A DNA stretch of 64,000 nt, taken from assembly GCF_003943415.1 (NCBI RefSeq), contig NZ_RJPK01000007.1:26439-90438 (forward strand), read 5' to 3'. The translations under genes were made by a program, and so were the position numbers. The DNA comes from Streptococcus oralis. Its GTDB lineage: Bacteria > Bacillota > Bacilli > Lactobacillales > Streptococcaceae. Below the pieces are notes generated by a model. That model saw only the letters and a list, made by a program, of their open reading frames with translations, did no database searches and had not been told where the DNA came from. Shown one piece after another: positions 27,141 to 35,963 of this stretch (positions are counted from its first letter, which is position 1; every line of letters begins with the position of its first letter).

Positions 27141-28083
27141 ATGGATGACTAACAATCAATTCCAAATCTTGTCCTTCTAAAGTCCAAGATTCAACATCAC
27201 TTGGTAGGATAAAGTGGCTCCCTTTTTGGATTGGATAGTTTTTCCCGTCAACAGTTAGTTGACCTTGACCAGCCAAGACACTAAACAAGCTATAGTCAGC
27301 TGTCTTTTCAAAGTCAACTTTTCCAGTGATTTCCCATTTGTAAACTGCGAAGAAATCATTGGATACAAGGAGAGTGGAACGTAGATCATCTGCTTTGACA
27401 GTGACAGGTCGGCTATTGGCAGGTTCTCCAATGTTTAAAACATCGATGGATTTTTCAAGATGAAGTTCACGCAAGTTGCCCTTGTCATCCTTGCGGTCAA
27501 AGTCATAGACACGGTAGGTGGTGTCACTAGACTGCTGGGTTTCAAGAATCAAGATGCCTGCTCCGATAGCGTGCATGGTTCCGCTTGGTACATAGAAGAA
27601 ATCTCCAGCCTTAACAGGGACTTTGGTAAGCAAGGCATCCCAGTTCTTATCCTCAATTTGCTGGCGGAGTTCTTCTTTTGACTTGGCATTGTGACCATAG
27701 ATAATCTCTGAACCTTCCTCCGCAGCGATAATGTACCAGCACTCGGTTTTTCCAAGCTCGCCTTCGTGTTCTAGTCCATAAGCATCGTCTGGGTGCACTT
27801 GGACACTGAGCCAGTCGTTGGCATCGAGGATTTTTGTCAATAGTGGAAATACAGGTTCTGGACGATTACCAAACAATTCACGGTGCTCCTCATACAATGT
27901 AGCCAGGTCTGTTCCTTCATAGTGGCCATTAGCCACCTTTGAAACCCCATTTGGGTGGGCTGAAATAGCCCAGTATTCCCCGATTTTTTCACTTGGAATG
28001 TCGTAACCAAACTCATCACGTAGCTTGGTACCACCCCAGATTTTTTCTTGCATAACTGATTGTAAAAATAGTGGTTCTGACAT
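27139..28083 (-). CDS. manA: Mannose-6-phosphate isomerase, class I
   Basis: A 314-aa cupin enzyme interconverting mannose 6-phosphate and fructose 6-phosphate. The zinc-site motif SVQVHPDDAYGLEHEG is clear, with GTMHAIGAGILILETQQSSDTTYRVYD forming the active-site strand region (given here as family pattern). The start follows AGGAG. Monocistronic, with an extended -10 promoter fused to an upstream hairpin. Confidence 0.95.
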   Translation of the reverse strand: MSEPLFLQSVMQEKIWGGTKLRDEFGYDIPSEKIGEYWAISAHPNGVSKVANGHYEGTDLATLYEEHRELFGNRPEPVFPLLTKILDANDWLSVQVHPDDAYGLEHEGELGKTECWYIIAAEEGSEIIYGHNAKSKEELRQQIEDKNWDALLTKVPVKAGDFFYVPSGTMHAIGAGILILETQQSSDTTYRVYDFDRKDDKGNLRELHLEKSIDVLNIGEPANSRPVTVKADDLRSTLLVSNDFFAVYKWEITGKVDFEKTADYSLFSVLAGQGQLTVDGKNYPIQKGSHFILPSDVESWTLEGQDLELIVSHP

Positions 28084-28113
28084 GTCGATCTCCTGTCTGA
28101 TTTTTCTTCCCTC

Positions 28114-28121
28114 ATTATAGC
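28114..28121 (-). promoter_or_regulatory. manA extended -10 promoter
   Basis: Minus strand TGCTATAAT; TATAAT at 28114-28119. The seven T residues just upstream are the tail of the hairpin at 28124-28150. No consensus -35. Confidence 0.55.
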
Positions 28122-28123
28122 AA

Positions 28124-28150
28124 AAAAAGAGTTCGAATTGAACTCTTTTT
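28124..28150 (-). terminator. Terminator upstream of manA
   Basis: Perfect 11-bp stem AAAAAGAGTTC/GAACTCTTTTT, loop GAATT, then a T run on the minus strand. It would stop any read-through before the manA promoter. Confidence 0.8.
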
Positions 28151-28318
28151 CAGTTCTTATAAAGTAGGGAGAAGATTTTATAAAAATAGTAACGAAATAA
28201 TCTTTTACTTGATGGAGGAACCCTTAAAGCAGCACTCAGAAAGCTCGCTGTCAACGGCTGTTTTCCTCAACTCTCATTAGACTTTCTTTACTTGAGAATC
28301 TATTTTTATGTACAAAAA
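28151..28318. other. Non-coding stretch between two terminators
   Basis: About 170 nt between the manA-side hairpin and the SemiSWEET terminator. I see no convincing start codon with a ribosome site, promoter or known RNA. Presence of a terminator at both ends leaves open a small RNA on the minus strand, but this is only suggestive. Confidence 0.3.
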
Positions 28319-28336
28319 AAGACTGAAACCAGTCTT
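28319..28336 (-). terminator. SemiSWEET gene terminator
   Basis: Perfect 7-bp stem AAGACTG/CAGTCTT with a 4-nt loop, followed by seven T on the minus strand. Confidence 0.85.
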
Positions 28337-28340
28337 ATTT

Positions 28341-28601
28341 TTAAATCAAAGCTGTGATAGCCGTTACTAGACCAAAAACGATACCTGGCGCATTGGCAGC
28401 TGCAAGTGGAATATCTCTTTCTTTCTTAAAAAGACCGTAGTAAACCCAAAGACTACAGTTAATGGCTGCGACCAAGGGTTGGATGAAGTTTCCTTTTTGA
28501 CCAGCCAGGTTGTTCATAATTTGTGGGAAGTAAGACACGTACATCATAACAGACATGAAGGTCGCTACCCAGCCCAAAATTTTCATTTGTTTTTCAGACA
28601 T
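28341..28601 (-). CDS. SemiSWEET-like sugar transporter
   Basis: An 86-aa protein with three predicted helices and the PQ-loop motif MYVSYFPQIMNNLAGQKGNFIQP, which marks the MtN3/SWEET family; bacterial SemiSWEETs work as dimers and pass small sugars. WVYYGLFKKERDIPLAAANAPGIVFG is the third-helix region. I chose ATG 28601 (MSEKQ) with AGAGG upstream; a start 18 nt earlier has no ribosome site. Monocistronic, next to manA. Confidence 0.85.
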   Translation of the reverse strand: MSEKQMKILGWVATFMSVMMYVSYFPQIMNNLAGQKGNFIQPLVAAINCSLWVYYGLFKKERDIPLAAANAPGIVFGLVTAITALI

Positions 28602-28632
28602 TTTCAAAACCTCTTTCATTTTTATGAATCAT

Positions 28633-28661
28633 ATTTTATAATCTTTTTTAAAAACAATCAA
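28633..28661 (-). promoter_or_regulatory. SemiSWEET gene promoter
   Basis: Minus strand TTGATT (28656-28661), 17 nt, TAAAAT (28633-28638). Confidence 0.6.
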
Positions 28662-28726
28662 GACTTTGAAGCTTTTGTTATGAAGATGTAAACTATCACA
28701 ATCTTGTGATAAGAAAGAGGAAACAG

Positions 28727-28753
28727 AAAAAGACCGGATTGCTCCGATCTTTT
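28727..28753 (-). terminator. Terminator copy 1, after the VOC gene
   Basis: Stem AAAAGACCGGA/TCCGATCTTTT around TTGC, with a T run on the minus strand. Identical over 30 nt (28727-28756) to the copy at 29182-29211. Confidence 0.75.
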
Positions 28754-28819
28754 CAATAGTTCATATTCTCACATTCTGTATTAAGAATAATTATGGTTAA
28801 CGTCAAATGACTACGCGAC

Positions 28820-29167
28820 CTATTTCATACGATAAAAATCAATCACTAGGCCAGCAGGTCCTTTAACTAGCAGGGACACCGTTCCCCAATCCGTTTCAGA
28901 AGGACCGTATAAAATCTCGGTACCAAGCTCTTTCAATCGTTGGTAGTTCTGCTCTACATCCTCAACCTCGATGTGAAGAATGATTCCTGACTGAAAATTG
29001 TTCAAAGGAATCAGGTGATTTTGTGATAACATAAGACAGTGACTGCCAATCGTAAACTGAGCAAAAGCATCATCAGCATAATCAGCCTTTTTATCCAAAA
29101 GTCGCTCCAAACCAGCACAGACTCTAGGAACATCTGCAACAATAATATCTAATTGATTTAAATTCAT
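28820..29167 (-). CDS. VOC-fold (glyoxalase-like) protein
   Basis: A 115-aa vicinal-oxygen-chelate fold protein (LDIIVADVPRVCAGLERLL, FTIGSHCLMLSQNHLIP, GIILHIEVEDVEQNYQRL, GPAGLVIDFYRMK). Such proteins include glyoxalases, dioxygenases and drug-binding resistance proteins; the exact role is unknown. The start follows GGAGG. It is flanked on both sides by identical terminator hairpins, and lies downstream of spxB on the same strand. Confidence 0.8.
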   Translation of the reverse strand: MNLNQLDIIVADVPRVCAGLERLLDKKADYADDAFAQFTIGSHCLMLSQNHLIPLNNFQSGIILHIEVEDVEQNYQRLKELGTEILYGPSETDWGTVSLLVKGPAGLVIDFYRMK

Positions 29168-29181
29168 TTACTATCCTCCAT

Positions 29182-29208
29182 AAAAAGACCGGATTGCTCC
29201 GATCTTTT
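29182..29208 (-). terminator. Terminator copy 2, between spxB and the VOC gene
   Basis: Same hairpin as at 28727. It lies just upstream of the VOC start, so the VOC gene is largely insulated from spxB transcription. Confidence 0.75.
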
Positions 29209-29217
29209 CAAGTTCCG

Positions 29218-29274
29218 CTCTATGAAAATCAAAGAATAAAGTCTACACGCTTTACATTTGATTTTTCACGAGAG
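29218..29274. repeat. Inverted repeat after spxB with BOX-like ends
   Basis: Arms 29218-29233 (CTCTATGAAAATCAAA) and 29257-29274 (TTTGATTTTTCACGAGAG) pair with two small interruptions. The arms resemble the ends of BOX elements but the boxA core is absent. Confidence 0.5.
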
Positions 29275-29277
29275 GAA

Positions 29278-31053
29278 TTATTTGATTGCGCGTGATTGCA
29301 ATCCTTCTTCTTCCAAGAAGAGGCGGAATGGTACGAGTTCTTCTGCTTCGTATTTTTCCTTGAAGGCTTTGATTGCTTCTTCTGAGTGAAGTTTTGGATC
29401 GAGTTCAAGCACTTCTACTGGAAGTGGACGGTGTTGCGTGATGCGCGCATCGATGACAACAGTTTTACCTTCTTTGTTCAATTTAACAGCTTCTGCAACA
29501 ACTGCATCGATGTCTTCGATACGATCTACTGTAAATCCAACAGCACCTTGTGCTTCAGCGATTTTCGCATAGTCAGCATTAGGGAAGTCACAACCAAACA
29601 AGTGTTTGTTTGTGTCTTCGTATTTGTCCTTGATGAAGGCATATTTACCATTTGAGAAGACAACGTTGATAACTGGAAGGTCGTATTGAACGTTTGTGAT
29701 TACGTCTGGGTAGCACATGTTGAATGCACCGTCACCCATGATGTTCCATACTTGGCGATCTGGGTTGTCTTTCTTAGCAGCGATACCACCAGGAAGGGCA
29801 ATACCCATTGTCGCAAAGAGTGGAGATGTACGCCACATGTTCTTAGGTGTCATGTGAAGGTGACGAGTAGATGTTTGAGTAGTGTCACCTACGTCGATTG
29901 AGTAGATAGCGTCTTGATCAGCATGTTTGTTGATTGCATTGTAAACTTGGTACAATTGCAACTCACCCTCAGTTTTACCTTCGAGTTTGTTCATGTAATC
30001 ACGCCAGTTTTGGTTATTCTTAACGTTTGCACGCCACCATGGAGTTGATTCAACTGGGTTTACTTTGTCAAGGATTGCTTTAGCTGCTTGACCTGCATCA
30101 CCAAGGATAGAAGCATCAAGGGCATGACGTTTACCAAGTTTGTATGGGTCGATGTCCACTTGGATGAATTTTTCAGTGTTCTTGAATGCTTCGTAAACTT
30201 CAGCAAATGGGAAGTTTGAACCAAGGAAAAGAACTGTGTCTGCTTCGAAAACCACTTCATTGGCTGGTTTCCAACCAACACGGTAAGCAGAACCTGTCAA
30301 ACCTTCGTAGTTCCATTCGAAAGCTTCAAAGTTTTTACCAGTTGTGATGATTGGTGCTTTGATTTTACGTGACAATTCAGTGATCACTTCACCAGCTTTA
30401 ACACCACCGTAACCAGCATAGATAACTGGACGTTCAGCATTGTTCAAGATTTCAACAGCTTTGTTGATTTCAACTTCGTTCAATGCAGGAGCGATGAATG
30501 AACGCTCGTAAGAACCTGAACCGTAGTATGAGTTTTCGTCGATTTCTTGGAAACCGAAGTTTACTGGGATTTCAACAACAGCTGGACCCTTTTTAGAAAC
30601 TGCAGCACGGCAAGCTTCGTCGATTACTTTTGGCAATTGCTCAGCGTAAGCTACACGTTTGTTGTAGACAGCGATACCGTTGTACATTGGGTTTTGGTTC
30701 AATTCTTGGAAGGCATCCATGTTGAGTTCGTTAACTGGACGTGATCCAAGGATAGCAAGGAATGGAGTGTTATCCATAGCTGCATCGTAAACACCGTTGA
30801 TCAAGTGAGTCGCACCTGGACCACCTGAACCTACTGCAACCCCGATTGAGCCACCAAACTTAGCTTGCATGACCGCTGCAAGAGCACCTGTTTCTTCGTG
30901 GCGAACTTGCAAGAAGCGGATATCTTTGTCTTCAGCCAAAGCATCCATAAGTGAGCTGAGTGTTCCTGATGGGATACCGTAGATTGTGTCTACGCCCCAT
31001 GTCTTCAACACGTTGAGCATTGCTGCAGATGCAGTAATTTTCCCTTGAGTCAT
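29278..31053 (-). CDS. spxB: Pyruvate oxidase
   Basis: A 591-aa ThDP/FAD enzyme that turns pyruvate, phosphate and O2 into acetyl phosphate, CO2 and H2O2. N-terminal Pyr domain with [16 protein letters not shown] and the catalytic Glu in [10 protein letters not shown]. Central FAD-binding domain. C-terminal PP domain with the ThDP motif [16 protein letters not shown]. The start follows AAGGAGAG. Monocistronic, with upstream CG-centred cre-like sites. It is the main H2O2 source of these bacteria and sits beside the copper-export genes, with Msr/Etrx repair nearby. Confidence 0.97.
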   Translation of the reverse strand: MTQGKITASAAMLNVLKTWGVDTIYGIPSGTLSSLMDALAEDKDIRFLQVRHEETGALAAVMQAKFGGSIGVAVGSGGPGATHLINGVYDAAMDNTPFLAILGSRPVNELNMDAFQELNQNPMYNGIAVYNKRVAYAEQLPKVIDEACRAAVSKKGPAVVEIPVNFGFQEIDENSYYGSGSYERSFIAPALNEVEINKAVEILNNAERPVIYAGYGGVKAGEVITELSRKIKAPIITTGKNFEAFEWNYEGLTGSAYRVGWKPANEVVFEADTVLFLGSNFPFAEVYEAFKNTEKFIQVDIDPYKLGKRHALDASILGDAGQAAKAILDKVNPVESTPWWRANVKNNQNWRDYMNKLEGKTEGELQLYQVYNAINKHADQDAIYSIDVGDTTQTSTRHLHMTPKNMWRTSPLFATMGIALPGGIAAKKDNPDRQVWNIMGDGAFNMCYPDVITNVQYDLPVINVVFSNGKYAFIKDKYEDTNKHLFGCDFPNADYAKIAEAQGAVGFTVDRIEDIDAVVAEAVKLNKEGKTVVIDARITQHRPLPVEVLELDPKLHSEEAIKAFKEKYEAEELVPFRLFLEEEGLQSRAIK

Positions 31054-31241
31054 AATAACTCTCCTTCAAAATAATTTCATACATTTACAAAAAGCGCTTT
31101 TATATGTTGTTTGAAAGCGATTCAGTAAATTTACAATCCTAATTTACCACATTTACTTTGAGTATCCTAAGAATGTGCTCAGAAGTCTTCATTCTCTATT
31201 ACAGCACAGACTGGAAACGTTTTTAATATCTGTTTTATAAT
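31054..31241 (-). promoter_or_regulatory. spxB upstream control region
   Basis: 188 nt. Minus strand TTAAAAACGTTTCCA (31212-31226) fits the cre consensus with one mismatch. A second CG-centred near-match, TGAAAGCGATTCA, lies at 31112-31124 and is one base short. I could not fix the -35/-10 with confidence; TATAAA near 31100-31106 is a candidate. CcpA and SpxR control of spxB is known in pneumococcus. Confidence 0.4.
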
Positions 31242-31265
31242 AAAAAGCGAGTAAGCCCGCTTTTT
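31242..31265 (-). terminator. Copper operon terminator
   Basis: Perfect 8-bp stem AAAAAGCG/CGCTTTTT, overlapping the copA stop codon, with T-rich sequence after it on the minus strand. Confidence 0.8.
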
Positions 31266-33486
31266 AGTCTATCTTAGTAACATTTAACATGAGTGAACTG
31301 GTCAGAACAGATACAGAACTAAAGGCCATGGCTAGACCTGCCAGTTCTGGATTGAGAACGAGACCAATTCCTGAAAAGACACCTGCTGCAATCGGAATTC
31401 CGGCGACATTGTAGATAAATGCCCAGAAAAGATTGAGCAGAATTCGATTAAAGGTTTTCTTACTCATGTCAAAGGCACGAACCACTCCTAGGAGGTTATT
31501 AGTTGTCAACACCAAATCTGCTGACTCGATGGCAATATCTGTTCCAGCTCCCATAGCAATCCCCACATCTGCTACACTGAGGGCAGGAGCGTCATTGATA
31601 CCATCACCAACAAAGGCTACTTTTCCAGCTGATTGTAGTTTATGGATTTCATGGGCTTTTTCTTCTGGCAAGACACCTGCAATGACCTCTTCGATTCCGA
31701 TCTGATCGGCAATAGCACGCGCCACGCCAGCATTATCCCCTGTCAGCATGACTGTTTTAAGACCTCGTTTTTTCAACTGACTGATGGCAAGCTTAGCATT
31801 TTCCTTAGGAATATCTTGCAGGGCAAGCAAGCCTTTGATTTCATTGTCAACAGCCAAGTAGACAACTGTCTTAGCTTCTTTTTCTAGTTCTTCTAGTTTT
31901 TCTTGATAAGTGCTAGAAATGTTCATGCCATCCAGCATTTTAGCATTTCCTAGCAGAACTTGTTTTCCATTGATTTGCCCTGAGACACCTTTTCCGTGCA
32001 AGGCTTGGAAATTTTCCACAGTTTGAATCTCAAGTCCAGCTTCACTCGCTCGCTTGACAATGGCCTCAGCCAGTGGGTGTTGGGAAGCTTCTTCCAAGGA
32101 GGCTGCCAATCCAAGCACTTCTACTTCGTCGCCGATGATATCTGTTACCACAGGTTTCCCTTCCGTCAAAGTCCCGGTCTTATCAAAGACAATAGTTTGA
32201 ACTTTCTGGATTTCCTGTAGGACGGTTCCATTTTTAAGAAGAACTCCCATCTTGGCACTACGACCAGTTCCCACCATGAGAGCTGTCGGTGTTGCGAGTC
32301 CTAAGGCACAAGGGCAGGCGATAATCAACACTGCTACCCCATAAAGTAGAGAGGTCACAAAGCTAGCCTCAAGCAAGACAAACCAAACCCAAAAAGTCAG
32401 AATCGCTAAAATGACAACTGCTGGGACAAAAATCCCTGAAATCTTATCTGTCAAATCCTGAATCGGTGCTCGGCTGGTCTGGGCTTTCTTCACAAAGTCC
32501 ACAATCTGTGCCAAGACAGTCTCTGAACCAACTTTTTCTGCTTTAAAAACAAGCGTTCCGCTATTATTGATGGTTGAGCCAATGACGGTATCTCCAACTG
32601 TTTTGTCTACCGGCAGGCTCTCACCTGTCACCATAGACTCATCAATACTGGACACACCTTCGACTACAACCCCATCAACCGCAATCTTTTCACCGGGACG
32701 CACTCGAATCAGGTCACCTACCTTGACTTGCTCCAAGGGGATTTGAACATAGCTATCTTCACGCAAGACTTCTGCTGTTTTAGCCTGCAAGTCCAGTAGT
32801 TTCTCCACAGCTTGGGAAGTATTTTTTCGCATTTTTTCCTCAAAAACTGCTCCCAAAAGAACGAAGAAGAAGATAAATGCAGCACTTTCAAAGTAAACGG
32901 GGAGACCAGCGAAGAGGGCAACTAAGCTATAGAAATAGGCCACTAGGGTTCCAAGAGCAACCAAGCTATCCATGTTAGCATTGTGCTTTTTAAAACTAGC
33001 CCAAGCACTTTGGATATATGGACCACCTGCTACTAGCATAATGGGTGTTGTGGCTAAAAAGGTGCCCCAACGCATGACTTGGTGACTAATTCCTCCTGTC
33101 GACATCCCAATCATGAGAATCACAAGAGGCACAGTAAAGATACTAGTAATCCAAAAACGTTGCAAAAGTGACAAAGATTTTCGAGTCTTCTCAACTACGG
33201 TATAACTTCCCTTTTGCATCTTCATACCACATGAGAATTCATGCTCACCCAACTCTTGAGGTGTAAAACGAATTGTCTTTTCTTCATCTACGCCGATTGG
33301 TTCCAAGATGTCTTCTTCTTCAAACAGAATTTCCTTATAACAGTTTGAAGGAGTTGTACGATGAAAGGTAATTTCAGCGGGAATTCCTTTTTGAAGCTGG
33401 ATGTGGGCTGGATGGTAGCCTTTTTCAGCTGTGATATGGATTTTTTGAACACCATTTTCAAGACTTGCTTTTACAATTTCAGTCAT
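31264..33486 (-). CDS. copA: Copper-exporting P1B-type ATPase CopA
   Basis: A 740-aa copper pump. Residues about 1-100 form a cupredoxin-like domain with [10 protein letters not shown] and [11 protein letters not shown], similar to CupA. Membrane helices follow, then the actuator TGES, the copper-path motif [11 protein letters not shown] (about residue 390), phosphorylation motif DKTGTLTEG and hinge [10 protein letters not shown]. It expels Cu(I). Starts 9 nt after cupA and is the last gene of copY-cupA-copA. Confidence 0.96.
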   Translation of the reverse strand: MTEIVKASLENGVQKIHITAEKGYHPAHIQLQKGIPAEITFHRTTPSNCYKEILFEEEDILEPIGVDEEKTIRFTPQELGEHEFSCGMKMQKGSYTVVEKTRKSLSLLQRFWITSIFTVPLVILMIGMSTGGISHQVMRWGTFLATTPIMLVAGGPYIQSAWASFKKHNANMDSLVALGTLVAYFYSLVALFAGLPVYFESAAFIFFFVLLGAVFEEKMRKNTSQAVEKLLDLQAKTAEVLREDSYVQIPLEQVKVGDLIRVRPGEKIAVDGVVVEGVSSIDESMVTGESLPVDKTVGDTVIGSTINNSGTLVFKAEKVGSETVLAQIVDFVKKAQTSRAPIQDLTDKISGIFVPAVVILAILTFWVWFVLLEASFVTSLLYGVAVLIIACPCALGLATPTALMVGTGRSAKMGVLLKNGTVLQEIQKVQTIVFDKTGTLTEGKPVVTDIIGDEVEVLGLAASLEEASQHPLAEAIVKRASEAGLEIQTVENFQALHGKGVSGQINGKQVLLGNAKMLDGMNISSTYQEKLEELEKEAKTVVYLAVDNEIKGLLALQDIPKENAKLAISQLKKRGLKTVMLTGDNAGVARAIADQIGIEEVIAGVLPEEKAHEIHKLQSAGKVAFVGDGINDAPALSVADVGIAMGAGTDIAIESADLVLTTNNLLGVVRAFDMSKKTFNRILLNLFWAFIYNVAGIPIAAGVFSGIGLVLNPELAGLAMAFSSVSVLTSSLMLNVTKID

Positions 33487-33495
33487 ATCATTCTC

Positions 33496-33867
33496 CTATT
33501 CTACAATCATCTTACCGTGCATCATATTCATGCCACAAGAGAAACCATACTCTCCTGCCTGTTCAGGTGTGATTTCCACTACATACTCTTCACCCATAGG
33601 CAAGTCCGCATGCACTCCAAAATCTGGGAAAACAATCTGATCTAGGCAGGGTGAAGGGTCCCTGCGATCAAAGACGATACGGGCTGGCACTGATTTCTTA
33701 AGAATAATCAACTCAGGCGTATAGCCCCCTTTGACTTCCACTCGAATCTCTTGGTAGCCCTTTTTTTGCTGGGCCTTTTGTTCAGATTTTTCAGGCTTTT
33801 TGAAAAACCAAAACAAGATAAACGCGATAAGGGAAATACAAATAATGGTTACAATACTATTTAACAT
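33496..33867 (-). CDS. cupA: Membrane-anchored copper chaperone CupA
   Basis: A 123-aa cupredoxin. Residues about 4-21 are a membrane anchor (SIVTIICISLIAFILFWF), followed by a Lys-rich linker and a domain with PSPCLDQIVFPDFG and GFSCGMNMMHGKMIVE, the Cys and Met residues that bind Cu(I) in the family. It hands copper to CopA, whose N-terminus is homologous. In the cop operon between copY and copA. Confidence 0.94.
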   Translation of the reverse strand: MLNSIVTIICISLIAFILFWFFKKPEKSEQKAQQKKGYQEIRVEVKGGYTPELIILKKSVPARIVFDRRDPSPCLDQIVFPDFGVHADLPMGEEYVVEITPEQAGEYGFSCGMNMMHGKMIVE

Positions 33868-33877
33868 GACGTCTCCT

Positions 33878-34273
33878 TTACATACAATTACATTTTACTT
33901 CTGTTACAGCGCTAGCTTTTTTCTCAGAAATCACAGCTTCCAAGTCTTCCAAGTCAGCCTGAGTAAAATCACATTCGGCAATCAAATCAGCCAACAAGTT
34001 CTTAATCCTACGAGAACAAACCTTGTCTTTGATATCTTGGACAAGCAAGTCTCGGCTTTGGTCTAGTGTTAAAAGGGCTGAATAGACAAAGGACTTGCCC
34101 TCTTTTTTTCTAGTTAAACATTCTTTCTCAACCAAACGAGCCAAAAGAGTCTGAACTGTAGACTTGGACCAGTCAAACCGCTCTGCCAAAACCCTGATCA
34201 AATCGCTACTGGTCTGTTCGCCCTGCATCCAAACAATCTTCATGACCTGCCATTCTGCATCTGAAATCTGCAT
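33878..34273 (-). CDS. copY: Copper-responsive repressor CopY
   Basis: A 131-aa BlaI/CopY-family repressor with winged helix (DAEWQVMKIVWMQGEQTSSD, WSKSTVQTLLARLVEKECL). The C-terminus ends in KCNCM, a single CxC, as I recall for pneumococcal CopY; the enterococcal CxCx4CxC is not complete. The ATG at 34273 follows GGAGG; a GTG two codons earlier is rejected. It represses its own operon through the two cop boxes upstream. Confidence 0.93.
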   Translation of the reverse strand: MQISDAEWQVMKIVWMQGEQTSSDLIRVLAERFDWSKSTVQTLLARLVEKECLTRKKEGKSFVYSALLTLDQSRDLLVQDIKDKVCSRRIKNLLADLIAECDFTQADLEDLEAVISEKKASAVTEVKCNCM

Positions 34274-34291
34274 AATCACACCTCCTAAATC

Positions 34292-34347
34292 TACATTTGT
34301 CGATTACAGTTATTAGTATACTCCATAAATCTACATTTGTCAATTAA
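34292..34347 (-). promoter_or_regulatory. cop promoter with two cop boxes
   Basis: Minus strand TTGACA (34338-34343), exactly 17 nt, TATACT (34315-34320). TACATTTGTC occurs at 34292-34301 and 34332-34341, each matching the cop box TACANNTGTA but for the last base, within a 20-bp direct repeat (34288-34307, 34328-34347). One box covers the -35, the other the region before the ribosome site. Confidence 0.85.
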
Positions 34348-34350
34348 AAA

Positions 34351-34373
34351 GAACTGATGCTATGCATCAGTTC
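34351..34373 (-). terminator. Terminator upstream of the pyrE end / copper operon border
   Basis: Perfect 10-bp stem GAACTGATGC/GCATCAGTTC, loop TAT. Plus-strand sequence runs on to CATCAAA; the minus strand has TTTTTAATT beyond it, but that lies on the cop promoter side, meaning it ends transcription coming from pyrE only if read outward. By position after the pyrE stop (34400), it is the pyrFE terminator. Confidence 0.75.
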
Positions 34374-34399
34374 CATCAAAATCTAAGAAATGAATTTCT

Positions 34400-35029
34400 C
34401 TATCCTTGCCAATTTTCTTGGTCTTCTTTGAATCGTTTTAAGAGATCCAATCCCTCTGGTGTGATGTAGCCTTCTTCCTGAGCTAGGTGGATGAGCTCGC
34501 TGTAGTTTGAGAGAGTCACCAGTTTCACACCTGCGTTTGCAAAGTTCTTATCTGCTTTTAGTAATTGATAACTAAAAATAGCTACTACACCGAGAACATC
34601 TGCTCCTTCACGCTTGGCAGCTGCTACCGCTTCGAGAACTGAACCACCAGTTGAGATCAGATCTTCTACAATTACCATTTTTTGCCCCTGGGCTACACGA
34701 CCTTCGATTTGGTTGCCTGCTCCGTGGTCTTTTGGTTTGCTACGGATATAAGCAAATGGTAGGTTCATCTTGTCCGCGATGATAGCTCCGTGTGGAATCC
34801 CTGCTGTCGCAGTTCCTGCAATCACTTCAACCTCTGGAAAGGCTACTTTGATAGCATTCACAAAACCATTTTCAATCAAAGTTCTAGTTTCCGGGTAAGC
34901 TAGGGTCACACGATTATCCGTATAGATAGGTGACTTGATACCAGATGCCCAAGTGAAAGGCTCTTCTGGTTTGAGATAAACCGCTTGAATTTTCAATAGA
35001 TGGCTAGCAATGTCTCTAGCAAGTGTCAT
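34400..35029 (-). CDS. pyrE: Orotate phosphoribosyltransferase
   Basis: A 209-aa enzyme making orotidine 5'-phosphate from orotate and PRPP. The PRPP-binding motif is [16 protein letters not shown], preceded by the flexible loop [15 protein letters not shown]. Second gene of pyrF-pyrE, 42 nt after pyrF. Confidence 0.97.
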   Translation of the reverse strand: MTLARDIASHLLKIQAVYLKPEEPFTWASGIKSPIYTDNRVTLAYPETRTLIENGFVNAIKVAFPEVEVIAGTATAGIPHGAIIADKMNLPFAYIRSKPKDHGAGNQIEGRVAQGQKMVIVEDLISTGGSVLEAVAAAKREGADVLGVVAIFSYQLLKADKNFANAGVKLVTLSNYSELIHLAQEEGYITPEGLDLLKRFKEDQENWQG

Positions 35030-35071
35030 GGTATACTCCTTCTTATCCTTAAATCTATAATCAAATACGCT

Positions 35072-35773
35072 TTAGACCCAATCGCGTGTCCATTCTTCCT
35101 TGATAGCATGGTAGGCTGCCACAGGATCTTCTGCCTGTGTGATAGGACGGCCTACTACAATGTAATCACTACCGATTTGATAGGCTTGACCAGGGGTCAC
35201 TACGCGTTTTTGATCCGCTGCTTCAGCACCTGCTGGTCGAATACCTGGTGTCAAGCAGATAAAATCTTCGTTTGTCGCCTCCTTGATGAGTTGGGCTTCT
35301 TGGGCTGAGCAAACAACACCATCTAATCCAGCTTCAGCTGTTTTCTTAGCATAGTGAATCACTGATTCTTGCAGACTAGTTTGGATATTTTGACAGTCTT
35401 GCATCTGTTCCTCGGATGTTGAGGTCAATTGGGTCACCGCGATAAGAATCCCTTGATCACCAAGGCCTTCACGCGCGGCCTGCATCATCTCAAGTCCACC
35501 TGCAGCCTGAACATTGGTCATATCGACACCCAGACTTGACAAGATTTTCATGGTTGACTTGACCGTATTTGGAATATCATGCAACTTGAGATCCAAAAAA
35601 ACACTATGTCCCAATGATTTTAAATAACGCACAACCTCGGGACCTACTGCATAGTAGATTTCCATTCCTACCTTGACATAGAGTTTTTCCTCTGCTGGAA
35701 AAAGAGCTAAAAATTCTTTGGCTTCCTCGAAACTTGGAAAATCCAGAGCAATGACTGGGCGACTCTCACGCAT
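35072..35773 (-). CDS. pyrF: Orotidine 5'-phosphate decarboxylase
   Basis: A 233-aa TIM-barrel enzyme giving UMP. The catalytic signature is [13 protein letters not shown]; the phosphate loop is near PGIRPAG and VVGRPIT. First gene of pyrFE, controlled by the PyrR attenuator in its leader. The ATG follows TAGGAGAAAAGA. Confidence 0.97.
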   Translation of the reverse strand: MRESRPVIALDFPSFEEAKEFLALFPAEEKLYVKVGMEIYYAVGPEVVRYLKSLGHSVFLDLKLHDIPNTVKSTMKILSSLGVDMTNVQAAGGLEMMQAAREGLGDQGILIAVTQLTSTSEEQMQDCQNIQTSLQESVIHYAKKTAEAGLDGVVCSAQEAQLIKEATNEDFICLTPGIRPAGAEAADQKRVVTPGQAYQIGSDYIVVGRPITQAEDPVAAYHAIKEEWTRDWV

Positions 35774-35816
35774 TCTTTTCTCCTATTCTTTGCTGACAGT
35801 CCATTGCTCAAAAAAA

Positions 35817-35898
35817 GGAACCTGCTAGCAGCTAGGTTCCACGAAAAACGGGTAGTCTCCACCCTTTCACTGTCTAACCTTAGCTGCCTCTCTGGACT
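35817..35898 (-). promoter_or_regulatory. PyrR-dependent attenuator of pyrFE
   Basis: On the minus strand AGTCCAGAGAGGCA (35885-35898) matches the PyrR-binding loop consensus ARUCCNGNGAGGYU except for the last base. Downstream is a terminator GGAACCT/AGGTTCC (35817-35840) followed by seven T. UMP-bound PyrR is expected to favour termination, lowering pyrFE when pyrimidines are plentiful. Confidence 0.85.
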
Positions 35899-35917
35899 GC
35901 TTTAAAAGTTTTCTACT

Positions 35918-35946
35918 ATTCTATTATTTATAACGACACTTGTCAA
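35918..35946 (-). promoter_or_regulatory. pyrFE promoter
   Basis: Minus strand TTGACA (35941-35946), 17 nt, TAGAAT (35918-35923), directly upstream of the PyrR site. Confidence 0.75.
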
Positions 35947-35963
35947 GTAAAAACTGAAGATTC

